NCBI RefSeq assembly: GCF_029227915.1
Contig: NC_079887.1
Coordinates: 9,300,001 to 9,364,000 of the forward strand
DNA: 64,000 nt
Direction: 5' to 3'
Source: Hydractinia symbiolongicarpus
Lineage: Eukaryota; Cnidaria; Hydrozoa; Anthoathecata; Hydractiniidae
This document shows positions 12,340 through 24,579 of the stretch, piece after piece (the first letter of the stretch is position 1; each line of letters starts with the position of its first letter). A program made the translations under genes and the position numbers. Under the pieces are notes generated by a model, which saw nothing but the letters and a program-made list of their open reading frames with translations, ran no database searches and was not told the DNA's origin.

Positions 12340-13273
12340 CATTTTAATTATGACGTCATGTTATATTCTACCGAACAAAGCACGATATCACTTGGAAACA
12401 CAAATCGAAATGGTTTCTGCATAAACATTCTATTTTACCATGTGCGAGAAAAGTGAAAAATTGTAAAAAACAGCGACCTGTTCTACGTCATATATGTTAC
12501 TACTACAACAAGTTTATGTACACTAATTCGCCAAGTTGTTTTTGTCAACAGGAAAAATATCAAGCCATATCAAGGTTAAGTTTTTTTCAAGTCTTATACT
12601 AATATAGTAATACATCTTCCTCTAAAAAATATCCTTGAACATTTTGATTCTCAGAGTTGAGTTTCTTTAGCATCTTTCTTGTTGCTCTAGCTAAAAAATT
12701 TTTAATGTTGCAAGTGTTTGCTGCATTATGTTAAATCAGCGATTGAAAAACAGGCATATTATTTATTACAAAAATCACGGTTGATCTGCTATGGCATTAT
12801 TTTTTAAACCAAATCAGCTTGATTTTGTAAGAATTTAAGACAATTAGGATATTTTAAAAACATAACAAACTTATTTAATTGACATGTGAGGCGAAGTAAA
12901 CTTTTTTGATAACTAAAGTCAATTTTATTTGAAAAATAAAATCACTAAAAAGCTTATGATTTTCTTAACCCGTTCGGTATAGAAGATTGATGCCTACACA
13001 AAATGTCAACATGTTACAACTTTTTCCTAACAAAATGTAATAAATTTTGTGGAAAGTAGTTATTAGTAGAAAGGATACCTATTTCTCTCTCCCCCTCTCA
13101 TCAAAAATATCAAAAAGGAAGAAACGATGAGTTTAGTTTACTAGACTTATAAAATAAACGCTAGAAATTAGCTAAACAAAAAAAATTAGCGGCCTGAAAC
13201 CACATATAGTTAAATTCGCCAAAAATTGACTGAAAATTGCTTTTCTCATTTTGCACGTTTTGATTAGCTAAGA
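12340..13273. other. Intergenic region, nothing recognised
   Basis: AT-rich sequence without an open frame of note, tandem repeat or terminal inverted repeat that could be defended. Confidence 0.5.
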
Positions 13274-13359
13274 ATATGGCCAATTGCTAGACAAGATTTT
13301 GTAGCACATTAGATGGTAACATGAAATTAGAATTAATCTTGTCTAGCAATTGGCCATAT
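13274..13359. repeat. Fold-back element with perfect 25-bp arms
   Basis: The arm atatggccaattgctagaca (extended to 13298) is repeated exactly as reverse complement at 13335-13359, with a 36-base spacer. Exact pairing over 25 bases implies recent origin or maintained symmetry. No gene is included. Confidence 0.75.
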
Positions 13360-13510
13360 ATTTCATTTATCTCATGAGAATTTTCCCATTTGAAAACCAA
13401 CTTCACATGCTCTTGCCAGCTGTTGCAAGCCATCTTGAGAACAGAAAGATTCCTCCGAACATGTGCAACTGATATTTATACCAAACGCCTCTAATCTTTA
13501 TCAATACCTA

Positions 13511-13700
13511 GAAACAACATTGACAGGGTTTGTATACTAAAAAGTCTAGTTCCCCAGTCAAACTCTTACGAAAAAACATACTGTGGTTATGCTAGAAAAA
13601 CAACCTTGACAGGGTTTGTACGCTATAAAGTTTAGTCTTGAAGTTAACCATTCCATGGTTATACCTAAAAACAACTTTGACAGGGTTCGCATGTGTTATG
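13511..13700. repeat. Three tandem copies around aacaacnttgacagggtttg
   Basis: Copies begin near 13513, 13599 and 13669. Each carries aacaac(a/c/t)ttgacagggtt, then, in the first two, an aaagt(c/t)tagt segment. Spacing is irregular (about 86 and 70 bp). A further gacagggttgacata occurs near 14363. Confidence 0.6.
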
Positions 13701-14562
13701 AAGTACATGGTTACAGTCTGACATAAAATATGTCAGGCCAACATTGGTTGATTGAATTTGCATTGTAAGGTATATCAGGCCTATCAGTAAGGGGTCAGCG
13801 ATTGCTCTTGTGCGCGCAAAGGCGTGCTCAATTCTAAGAAATGAGATAATAGATGAGCCATTAGTTGCTCCCCCAGTTCTAAAAAACGATATGTGAATAT
13901 GAGGAAGAGAAAAAGAACAACCTAATGGGTGCTTATGGACTGCCACCCATGTATAAAGGAGTTTATGGACTGCCTCCTGCCCATGTAAACCTTTTTAAGA
14001 ACATATTTTTAGTTGTACTCGTTAAAATGTTGACGATTTCAAGAAAAAAAGTTGAAGTTACAAAACACTTTATATTTAATTTTTTAATTGTTTGTTTTGT
14101 ACTGTGTATTTATTTAAAACTAAACAAGTAAATTAAAAGTGAGTCAACCTAAATACACCAGACATTTCTTTAACTTATTTTAGCTGAGATAAAGGTTGTT
14201 TAAACCTTCAGTCTTTGGACTTTAGCGTTTAAATTGTTGCCCTGACTTTATTTTTTCGAAATTTTTCACAAAATTTCTGTATATTAGGATCGCTAGCACA
14301 AACAAAGTTATTAAAGCTCGGGCGCGCGCTTTATCTTGCGGTCCTTTTTTTACTATGTCGTGACAGGGTTGACATAGTCTAAATCTGCGCTTATTTGTTG
14401 TATAATATTGGTAGCTTTTTTAATGGATTAGTAAATTTAGTTAAATCCCAGTTGGAAAATAGCCTTTAAGGGCCACTGATAACCCAGAATTACACTGCTG
14501 CATTAGATATATTTTTTTTTTTTAGATAAAGCTAGTAGATAATAAGTATGAAATCATAGAAA

Positions 14563-17500
14563 ATGCCGATTACAAAGGCACCAAAACTTAAACAACCTTT
14601 ATGGAAAGAATGGGATTTCAAAGCACAGAAAAAAGGTCAACATGGCACAGTATATTTAGTAAATGGTGATCATTACACTGGTGAATGGAAAAATAATCAG
14701 AAAAATGGTATATGTTGTTTTGGCAGAGATTTATATCTAATTTATATTCCAATAAATATATTTTTATCTTCCACATAGACAACAAGGACCCTACAATAAA
14801 TCTTTTTATTTTTTAGAAAACTTTTTTTTATGGGTTTCCAAGATATATATAAGTCTTAAAAGTTTAGCTAATTATGTTAATTAATGGTAATTAATCAAAG
14901 GTAAGCTTTAACAACAGCATACTGTCATGAAATTTACTTCTGTATAACAAACTAAGGATAGTTTTCTCTACTTGCCAGTATGTTGGTTCTGCTCTTTGAA
15001 AAAGGCACTGGATGTGTTTTTTCTTGCTAAGAAAAGCAAGAACAATGTTCTATGCGATAAATTATAAATTAGCTATTGTATTTTGATGTTAAAGCATCAG
15101 TACATTGGTTTGATATCAATTATTAGAAATTTTAAAATTGTCGAAATTATAGTCTAATATAAAATCCACTTGGGCTTAAATTTTGATGATGTCAGCAGTG
15201 GACTGTTCATAGATATGAAAATTATTTATAGAAATTTGTTGACTCATTGCATCTAATGTGTTGAGTTTAAAACTCTGATCACAATAATGTATATAGGATT
15301 TTGTGTTTTTAACAAATGGTTAAGGAAATTTATAAGGGTTTGAACGTTTCACTGACTTAGGAAAAGACCTATTAATGTACAAAAAAAATTTTTTTTAATT
15401 TTTTAACCTGTTTTCTCTATTGTATAGAGTTTGAAACGCTGATCAAGAAAATGTACATGATCATGTTCTTTTGATAAAAGGTGGAAGAGTTATGCAGGTT
15501 TAGATGTTTTTGGATCATGTCATCAACTTGTCAGTTCTGAAAAGGGTTGACTGAACCAGATTTAAAAAAATTGCCTCAAGATTGGTCTCAGGTGGTCCCT
15601 ACTGACCCACACAGGATATGCTGTCAATTATTTCCACCCGTTTCCAAGTAAAAAATCATAATGCAATGGCTTTACTAATGATAATTCAGATATTGACGTC
15701 AAACTAATGTACTAACGGCAAGTGCTACTATGTATAGGTAAACAAATAAGACATAAAACTTCCTCTTTGTAAATGTCACAGATGGACACACATGCTTAAG
15801 TTTCATATTATTATATAAATATTTTGCCCTAAGGTTTATTGGGGTCTTTGTGATAAAAATTAGCTAAATTTTCTTTTGTGTTGTTGTTATATGCATAATG
15901 CTGTTATAAAAAAGCCTTCTCACATCGATGTGCTGTGCTTGTATGGTATATAGAACTCTTATTAAAACAGAAATTGAATAACTACGAATAACTATGGCTA
16001 ACAAATCCAAAATTGAAAAAAATATACATAAATATTTTTTTTTCATGCAAGCAATTTTATCAGTTTCCTAACCCTGGCCAGTACATGAGAAATAATTTCC
16101 TAAGGGACCTAAATTTTTAAGTATTTTTTCATGAAAACACAATTTTATCTGCTTTGTAACCAAAATATGATATTTATAATAAAATATTATTTCCTATGAA
16201 TTAAAATTTGTGGGAATACATAGGCTTATCAAATTTAATTTTTTATTTAAAGGGGAAAAAATCATAGTATATTTATAAGTTGAAATAAGTGGCATATTTC
16301 AAGCTAGAAATAACTGACGTCATCTCCTATTTAAGTAACTAGAAAGTTGAGAAGTTCCCCAAAACTGGATCATACCACCCATTTCGGAACAGACGGGTTG
16401 ATGACATCATTATAATGTATTTAAACCTGAATATCTCTAGTTCTTCTGCCTAAGTGGATTTTTATGCAGGCCTTATCAACTATGTAACTTATAATGTAAA
16501 ATTAGTTTTAAGAGCTCCCATGTGATGAAGGGAAAAGAAGTAAATAATGTTGTTGTGTATAGCATGTAGGTAGCAAGTGAGTTTGCTTTTGAAAAAATCA
16601 TTATAATAGTGACTTCTGTTACAGGTTGCTAGTAGACAAGTAGAAAAGTAGATTAAGTAGACAAGTAAGATAGGGTAGAAAAGTAGATTAAGTAGACAAG
16701 TAGATTAAGTAGAAAAGTAGATTAAGTAGAAAAGTAGATTAAGTAGATTAAGTAGAAAAGTAGATTAAGTAGACAAGTAGATTAAGTAGAAAAGTAGATT
16801 AAGTAGAAAAGTAGATTAAGTAGACAAGTAGATTAAGTAGAAAAGTAGATTAAGTAGAAAAGTAGATTAAGTAGACAAGTAGATTAAGTAGAAAAGTAGA
16901 TTAAGTAGACAAGTAGATTAAGTAGACAAGTAGATTAAGTAGAAAAGTAGATTAAGTAGAAAAGTAGACTAAGTAGATTAAGTAGACAAGTAGATTAAGT
17001 AGACAAGTAGATTAAGTAGACAAGTAGATTAAGTAGAAAAGTAGACTAAGTAGATTAAGTAGACTAAGTAGATTAAGTAGACAAGTAGATAGGGTAGAAA
17101 AGTAGATTAAGTAGACAAGTAGATTAAGTAGACAAGTAGATTAAGTAGAAAAGTAGATTAAGTAGACAAGTAGATTAAGTAGACAAGTAGATTAAGTAGA
17201 CAAGTAGATTAAGTAGACAAGTAGATAGGGTAGACAAGTAGATAAGGTAGACAAGTAGATTAAGTAGACAAGTAGATTAAGTAGAAAAGTAGATTAAGTA
17301 GAAAAGTAGACTAAGTAGATTAAGTAGAAAAGTAGATTAAGTAGACAAGTAGATTAAGTAGATTAAGTAGAAAAGTAGATTAAGTAGAAAATTAGACTAA
17401 GTAGACTAAGTAGATTAAGTAGATTAAGTAGACAAGTAGATTAAGTAGACAAGTAGATTAAGTAGACAAGTAGATTAAGTAGAAAAGTAGACTAAGTAGA

Positions 17501-20500
17501 TTAAGTAGACAAGTAGATAGGGTAGAAAAGTAGATTAAGTAGACAAGTAGATTAAGTAGACAAGTAGATTAAGTAGAAAAGTAGATTAAGTAGACAAGTA
17601 GATTAAGTAGACAAGTAGATTAAGTAGACAAGTAGATTAAGTAGAAAAGTAGATTAAGCAGATTAAGTAGACAAGTAGATTAAGTAGACAAGTAGATTAA
17701 GTAGACAAGTAGATAGGGTAGACAAGTAGATAAGGTAGACAAGTAGAAAAGTAGATTAAGTAGAAAAGTAGATTAAGTAGACAAGTAGACTAAGTAGATT
17801 AAGTAGAAAAGTAGATTAAGTAGACAAGTAGACAAAGTAGACAATGTAGACAATGTAGACAAAGTAGACTAAGTAGATAATATGGCCTTAAATTTAATTT
17901 TGAGCTAAATTACATGGTTCTAACACAATTTAGTAAACTGCTATAAGATTCTTTATCTCAAATAAGCCAAGTGCCGACGAGACTTTTTCCAGAGATAAGA
18001 TATGCTTATGCCAAAACACAGTCAGACTTAGAGTATGCTTATATTGTGCTTACTATACTGCAGCCATAGGAATCTAAAAATTAGGGAGACAATAATTTCA
18101 ATTTATTTTTGCCACTGTTGTGATGTAATACGACGGCACTACGACGGCAAAAAACATTGTGTCACTAAAATGAAGTAGAACGGCAGTTGGGTTACAAAAT
18201 ATTTTTGTTGCGTGTTATTTTTGTTAATCCCATACAGATTAATAGTTCCAATTCAATACTGTTTTTTCCTTGACCATAATGATAAAAAATCACGTTTTGC
18301 GTGTTTGTTTTGTTTTCCAGAAATACTTTTAAAGCCAGATGTTCCATTATAATTCTTCACAAGTAGTTAGAAATAAAAATTAAAGTATTTTCCGATATTG
18401 ATGTGAAAATTTCAGAAAACAATTATTTGGACTATTTTAGACAACTCTTGGTCTTAAATTACCTCAACATGTAAATAAATACTCTTGTACATTTTATATA
18501 GTGGCGTCAGCGTTATAAAATACGTTTTTGACCACAATCTTGTGGCATGATAACGGCTTGTCACAAGCAAATAATGTTGTGTAATTATACTAACTTGTTT
18601 TTTGGCAAACGTAAAATAATTTAAAGGAACGAAGTAATTAATATTGTTGTGCCAAAAATATGGTAAAAGAATAAAAATTTTCCTTGTTCACTCATTTGTT
18701 GGAAAAAAACTGGAAAAAAAATCTTTTGCCGTGTCAGTGCAAAGTAAAGAACAAGGCAAAGAACGAATGCCGTCGCCGATTCCCATGGCTGATACTGTGA
18801 AAAAAATTATCAACTTAAACGTTGAAATGGTCCTGTTTTTTTCTTTAAAAACACAAGGCAGTTCAGATTTATAGTATTGTTAAGTCTCATAATGTATAAG
18901 AAGTCTTATAATGTATAAAAGTCTATTTAATGTTATGTTTAGTATATGCTTAAAAAATCCCCTATCTAGGCCTCAGCTTATTTGTGTTATGCTTATAAGA
19001 GAAAATATGTAGCTCAAACAGCTTCAAAGGTACTATTTTCTTTATTCTAACAGTAAAACTTTCTTTGGATTTATATTGCATATTAGTTACTCGTGAGGTC
19101 TTAAATTTCAAAAATTTTCGAAGGTACCCACAACCATGCTTCATTTTCAAAACCAATTTGTCGACCCTGATTAAATTTCTTTCCTAGTTGCTCTAATGTA
19201 TTTTATAAAAAATAATTTTTTGAGAAAACATAACTGATTAACTAAATAATTGTAGGGAAGGGGACACAGTTTTGGAAGAAATCTGGCTGTTATTACGATG
19301 GTGATTGGAAAGATAATTTAAGAAATGGGTTTGGTACGTATAGCAAGCCATTTAGCAGAGATGGATACAGAAAAGTTTATGCAGGAGGTTGGAAGAATGA
19401 TAAAAAGCATGTAAGTCTCTAAATTATAATGTTAAAATTTTGTTTCATATTAGCTAAGTTCCAGTCATTTCACACAAGCCTGATTTTCTTTGAGCAATGT
19501 ATTTTTTGATTTCAGCAAAAGCCCTGTAGAAGTGTATTAGAACGCACTCATTCATACATCACTGAAAAAAAGATTAATAATATAGAAAAGAAATTTGAAA
19601 CTTCCATTTGTAACACATGTATACGAGCTTCTAAAACACCCACTGTCTTTGTAAAATTGACTTTTCTTTAACGACTCTCTTTTCTTTACTTCATCACGCA
19701 TTTTCAAATCGTCATAAACGTAAGGATTTTTTTTCCACTTTAGGGTCATGGTACGAACTATTACACATCCACTGAGTACTACGAGGGTGAGTGGTATCAA
19801 AATACTCGGAGTGGTTGGGGCAGGATGTATTATGACAACGGATGTGTCTACGAGGGTGAATGGTTTAATGACAAAAGAAACGGGTCTGGCATGTTAAGAC
19901 TTGGTATGTTGTTGAATATAATGTTCTAAAACAAAAATAGTAACAATACGACAGGCATGTCCACATACATAGCTCTTCATCCAAAAAAAAAATTAAAAAT
20001 ATATATATAGCTACATTATGCTTACACTAAAAAAAGTTCAGGCCTGGAAATTTGTGGAGTCTAGGTAAACGATCCATCGTTACATCGATTTGAAGCTGAC
20101 GGAAACGATTAAAACGTTTTTTCGTTTTCGCGAAGTAGACCTTGCGGAAACGATACGTTAACGGCGGTAACGATTAGCTTTAAATCGATAAAGGAGTTGA
20201 GAACCATTTTATAATCGCCCTGGTTAGTGACAAGACCTACCCCATAGTAGTAAAAATTATAATATAAATATATATATATATTATAATATAAAATTATTAT
20301 AATTTGAAATATTATTAAGGGAAACGATATATAGTTACCGTCTTTATTGATTTGCCGAAACGTCGCGGAAGCAAAACGATCGTTTCCGCCAAATTTCCAG
20401 GCCCGAATATAAATATATATAAAAAATTGCTAAAAAGAAAAAAAGTGGAGAAAATCGATAGAAAGCACTGTCCAACAAAACAAAACACAAGAGAGAGTGC

Positions 20501-23107
20501 GTTTTTTTAAAAAAAATATTGAATAAAGGAAAATTCAATTAACGCATAACTGATTCACAAAATTGATTTAACTTTCTTTTAGCAAAAAAACTTTTTATCG
20601 AGCGAATTTCTTTAGGAAGTCGATTGAAAGAAGTAGTTGTTTGTTACATCTTCGAAATTGTTTGGCGTACTTTATCGAATTTTGTCAGCATTTTGAATAG
20701 TTTTTTTGTGGACAACAACTTCATTTTTCAATAATGATAACTTTTAAAGCTGTGATCACCAAATGCCATTCTTGTTTTTGTTTAATAGGTAACAAACCCA
20801 AACGTGTTCAGTATGGCAGTACTTATGCTGAGTGATTAGGCCTGTTTGCTGTTAGTCTCCTTCTCAGATCTTCTCAATTGTACTTTTAGTTTGCGAGTTC
20901 AACCCCAAATACATTGCACGATTTTGTAGTATGTTTTTTAGTGCATCCAACATTTTATCCAACATTTTGATTCGAATGTTGGATGATGTTGTAAAAAAAA
21001 TTTTCGAATTTCGGAATTTATAAAAAAAGTGACATTTGCATTTGAGTTGCTTCCTCCAATACGTTTCATCCAGCATGACGTGTTCATTCATATGACTTTT
21101 CACCATGGAGGACCTTGCAGCTATCATGATTTTAAACGAGATATTAGATTCCGATGATGAAAAACAGACCAGGGGAAAAACACGAAGCTGGCTAAAAAGG
21201 AGAAAAGAAAGAAGATATTTTACAAATATTATTCAAGAACTGATAATAGAAGACAGACAAGGATTTCGGGAAATGTTCTGGATGGATGTGGGATTTCGAA
21301 TTTGAACTGAGCAAAAAATTTTAACATATCTCGCCAAGGGAAAGATGGTGAGACTAGACCGAAAACATTCGATTGTCAAAAAACGTTCAAAATGTGCTCC
21401 AAAATTCGAAAATTACGTAATATACTTAGAAAATCGTAAAATGTTAGAAATTTGACTCAAATGCAGCCAACATGAACATTCATGAAAATTGTTCTAGATG
21501 AAGCTAAAAATGTTGGATGAAAAGTTTGACCGAGATCCATCCACCATGATTTTTTTCTTCTTTTTTATATTTGAGAAATTTTGGTTTAACTCAAATGCAT
21601 CCAACATTTCATCCAACATCAAATATTTACGATGTTGGATGAAATGTTGGATGCATTTGAGCTGGCCTTAAGTAAAGCTTAGTTTCCATTATGAGTTAAC
21701 GTGAGTTAATATTGATGAATTACATTTCTAATCGACGCTAAGTGGAAACGTGTGGAAAATAAACAACTCAAGACATAAGTTGACTTTCATTAACCCAAGC
21801 ATTAGCATGATCTTGTAATCAATTGTTTTCATTTTACAATCACACTAACCCTTAAGTTAAAAAAGGTCAAAAGGATACCGACAGTTTGCCGTCTACAGAA
21901 AATTGTCATAGATAGTACGCAAAGAAATTATATTTTAATGACAGACAAATAATTAATTGTTTGAAAATAAGTTTAAAAATACAAATTATAAAGTTTATTA
22001 TTTCAGAAAGTAGAAAAATTCTCTAAAACTTTTACCTTAACGGTGAAACGGCGAAAAATAAAAAAGAAAAAAAAAATTATGTTGAGAAAAAAAAAAAATT
22101 ATTTTTTATTTAAAATTTATTAAATATTATTGAAAAAATGCGAGAATTGAGTTTATTTTTTTGTAGAAAATATAAATTCTACTAGTAAAAATAACTCATA
22201 CGTAATGAAATTAAACCATAAAAAATAACCAACGTTAACTCATGTTGCAAACCAGTCCAACATTTCAACATTTTTAACATTTTTTTCATATGTTGGATGA
22301 AATGTTCGATGAAAAAATTCATGTTGGGTGAATCAAAATTTTAGGTTTTTGGGACTGCTTTTAAAAACATTCGAACGATAAAGAGTTCATTCATTCCTGA
22401 AAAACAAAATGGCGGACGGAAGGAATTCTGCAGTGCTGCTTTTGTTGCTGAACGAACTCGTCGATTCAGACGATGAAAAACCAATCCGCGGGAAAACAAG
22501 AGAGTGGATAAAAAGGAGGGAAAAAAATGGGTATTTTAGTAATATCATTGAAGAATTAAAGGGAGATTAGGGAGATTTCGATTTCCTCCTTCTTTTTTGA
22601 CAATTTTAATTTTTTTTTTAAATTTTGAAGTGATCCAAACCAGTCCAACAAAAATTGCATATTGGATCAAATGTTGGACTGGTTTGCCCCGCCTTTAGCC
22701 TATAATGTAAACCAAGCTTAAGTTTAATGCACGCATACGTACCTTTTATTTTATATAGAAAATGAAAACAGGTACGAAGGAGAGTGGAAAGATGATAAAA
22801 AGCACGGTGAGGGGAAGTTCTACCACTTAGACAAAGGTCAAGTTTTTATTGGGACATGGGTTAACGACATCGCTAAATGTGGTATAATGGAGGATTTTAA
22901 TCGGGAAACAGCAGCCGATGGAACACAGTACCCAATCCCAGAGGTATAACTGTTCAATTATCACCTCTTGGAATAAAACGCATTCTTATATAATTATGTA
23001 TTTACTTGTATTAGGAAATGAACATTTTTTGTTTTGTTTTTTAGTTAAAATTACTGGAACCGAAGAAAGTGCTAAGCGACGCCACACAGGCTTTGGAAAG
23101 CTTTTAA
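14563..23107 (+). CDS. MORN3: MORN repeat-containing protein 3 (five exons)
   Basis: Predicted 235-residue protein of the MORN3 family; human MORN3 is about the same length and is linked to sperm and ciliary function. Coding exons: 14563-14707, 19256-19410, 19744-19903, 22759-22943, 23045-23107. Phases agree at every junction (1, 0, 1, 0). The N-terminus (MPITKAPK, then LWKEWD.KAQKKG) and the C-terminal QYPIPELKLLEPKKVL match the family outside the repeats. MORN motifs of the YxGEWxxxxxxGxG type recur: HYTGEWKNNQKNGKG, YYDGDWKDNLRNGFG, YYEGEWYQNTRSGWG, VYEGEWFNDKRNGSG and RYEGEWKDDKKHGEG. The start is the first ATG in frame, in an AT-rich leader. Intron 1 is about 4.5 kb and holds a Helitron-like relic and a large minisatellite; intron 3 is about 2.9 kb and holds inverted-repeat elements. 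Exon structure and ends look complete, and I see no breaks. Confidence 0.93.
15180..16484 (+). mobile_element. Decayed Helitron-like copies in MORN3 intron 1
   Basis: Several blocks match the internal parts of the family at 62109-64000: a gctgatcaagaaaatgtaca block near 15440, the actgacgtcatctcctattt block near 16313, the gggttgatgacatcatt block near 16395 and a right-end ctaagtggatttttatgcag block at 16452-16471. The 3' CTAG is replaced by ctatg, and the CRE-like palindromes are mostly mutated, so these are old copies, possibly two merged. Confidence 0.5.
16625..17879. repeat. 1.25-kb minisatellite of gtagattaa / gtagacaa / gtagaaaa units
   Basis: A long array built of 8- and 9-base modules (gtagattaa, gtagacaa, gtagaaaa, and rarer gtagactaa and gtagataggg) arranged mostly as alternating pairs of about 17 bp. 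Every module keeps the invariant gtaga. Higher-order repetition is visible: long blocks recur with the same module order, for example around 17080-17250 and 17510-17740. It lies wholly within intron 1 of MORN3. Confidence 0.95.
17880..19255. other. 3' part of MORN3 intron 1, no gene seen
   Basis: No exon could be supported. A plus-strand open frame at 18644-18874 has no family resemblance and no splice support. The tacgacggcactacgacggc stretch near 18128 is a small direct duplication. Confidence 0.5.
20041..20403. mobile_element. Inverted-repeat element in MORN3 intron 3
   Basis: The ends ggcctggaaattt and aaatttccaggcc are inverted copies. Internal sequence is rich in aacgatcgtttcc-type palindromic motifs (cgttacatcgatt, gaaacgatacgtta, atcgtttccgcc). 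No convincing target duplication and no open frame. Probably a hAT- or mariner-type MITE. Confidence 0.55.
20941..21655 (+). mobile_element. Inverted-repeat element with a Harbinger transposase N-terminal fragment
   Basis: The ends gtgcatccaacatttta and (reverse) atgcatccaacatttcatcc form inverted repeats of about 25 bases, each followed by its own sub-terminal hairpin of atgttggat motifs. Inside, 21105-21305 encodes 66 residues beginning MEDLAAIMILNEI. It continues with SDDEKQTRGKTRSWLKRR, YFTNIIQEL and EDRQGFREMF, which resembles the region before the catalytic core of PIF/Harbinger transposases (WxxRR, hhxEL, Dxxx[FY]). The frame stops before any DDE residues, so the element cannot move itself. 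Confidence 0.6.
21676..22718. mobile_element. Harbinger-type element (AGCTT family), split by a second insertion
   Basis: The left end agcttagtttccattat and right end ataatgtaaaccaagct are inverted repeats and the element is flanked by TAA at 21673-21675 and 22719-22721. A second inverted-repeat element (22247-22687) sits inside, close to the right end. The termini match those of 2485-3103, so both belong to one family. The remaining interior is AT-rich and non-coding. Confidence 0.65.
22247..22687 (+). mobile_element. Nested inverted-repeat element with short Harbinger-like N-terminal frame
   Basis: The terminal repeats gcaaaccagtccaacattt are exact over 19 bases. The frame 22409-22570 encodes 53 residues (start MADGRNSAVLLLLNEL, then SDDEKPIRGKTREWIKRR and YFSNIIEEL, then stop). 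It parallels the frame at 21105-21305, although the two elements have different ends. It is inserted within the AGCTT-family element. Confidence 0.6.
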
Positions 23108-23923
23108 AAAAGCTTTTGAAAAAAAACTTGTGAATTTGTAAATACAAATGTTTAATAGCGTGTTAAAAATAATTTAATTTTGTAAAAATATAATTTGTCT
23201 TTTACACGATTTCAGTGTTTCCACATGGGTTACTAAGTATTGTCAACTTCGTTCCCAGAGCTTTTTTTCTTTTTTTGGCATATCGGACACAGGTGACGGC
23301 GCGTAGAAATTATTTTCTGATATTAAAAATACAGAAGTCCCTAAGAACGAAATTGTAAGTGTGGTCATACAGCCACCTCTCTGATTAACAGACAAGAAGT
23401 GATTGCATTAGCATAGCTATGGTCAGAACCTTACATCAAACTGTAGCGGACATTGTGCACTGTAATTGACTTACAGATTTTCGTTGCACGTAATAAACTT
23501 TGCTAATGGAAATTCTGTTTAACCAACGGCCAGGGAAAGAAAATGTAAATGTTTTATTTTACATGCTTATTTTTTATAGGACTTTTTATTTTTATGACAC
23601 TTAAGTATCTTTTCTGTCCGCTCTAATGCTTTCTGATGTCCATAGAAACATGTTAAATAAAACCACAGTTATGTCGATTTGAGCTTTTTCTTCCACTAAG
23701 GAAAGGTAAATAACCATGGGTTACCTAATTTCGATTCCTATCAGAACAAAGCAGGAAGCTAAGAGTCTTGAGAGTAGACGCTTCTAATTAGGGAAGTCAC
23801 ACGCACTCACTACCTCACTTACCCACGCACTCACTAACTCATGCACTCACTCACTAACTCACTCACTATGCACGCACGCACTCGCTACTCACGCACGCAC
23901 ATATTCACTCACGTACTCACCTA
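23108..23923. other. MORN3 3' flank with simple repeat
   Basis: Past the MORN3 stop, 23249-23340 is a partial copy of the cgttcccagagc palindromic MITE family seen complete at 60131-60251. From about 23798 to 23923 a degenerate CACGCACTCACT microsatellite leads directly into the inverted-repeat transposon that starts at 23924. Confidence 0.6.
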
Positions 23924-24579
23924 TGGAGTTATATATGGGACAAAATTCGTGCATGGTTTTCGTCGCGTCGTAAATGCTTTTCGTGGTGTCGTATCTTTCT
24001 TCGTGGTGTGGTTTTTGTCGCGTCGTATCTTTCTTTGTGGGAGGGTTTAACGTTTCGTCGAGTCGTATTTTGTGTTCGTCGCGGCGTATTTCACTTTGCG
24101 GCGTATTTCACTTCGTGGCGTATTTTACTTCACGGCTTATTTCACTTCGTGGCTACTTCACTTCGCGGCGTATTTCACTTCGTGGCGTATTTTACTTTGT
24201 AGCGAAAATTTTCATGCTTTTTTAACACGAAATTACTAAATTCGTGTAGCACCTACAGAAATCCAAGTCGCATGAATAAAGTGCAGTAAAATAAACAAAA
24301 CCTTTAGTTTAGTGCTAAAAATTATATTCTATTTTTAAGTTAGTTTTACATTTTGTGATTATGAAGAAATATTATGTGTTGTGTAAGAGTTTTATGTAAT
24401 AATTTATGTTTATGTAGTTAGTTTACTTGATTTTTGATATTTTCATCCAAGCTCGACCCCAGCACCTTTTACGTGGCGTCGAAAAGGCGCTGGAACAGGC
24501 TGGTCACGTGGGCATCAAATGAACCAGATTCTGGTTCATTTTTAATTTATGCAAATTCTTCATATTTACGATTTTGGCG

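Noticed and set aside
13665-14131. Frames around the repeated ttatggactgcc string as an upstream exon of MORN3
   Set aside because: The MORN3 model already starts at the family's own N-terminus; the string is a short local duplication.
16625-17879. A CRISPR-like array
   Set aside because: Units are 8-9 bases with no unique spacers, and the sequence is eukaryotic; it is a minisatellite.
18644-18874. A 76-codon plus-strand open frame as a gene
   Set aside because: No splice context, no family resemblance, and it lies in a MORN3 intron.
23841-24225. Three overlapping open frames rich in Phe, Arg and Ser
   Set aside because: They are readings of the tandem units within the left arm of the inverted-repeat transposon.
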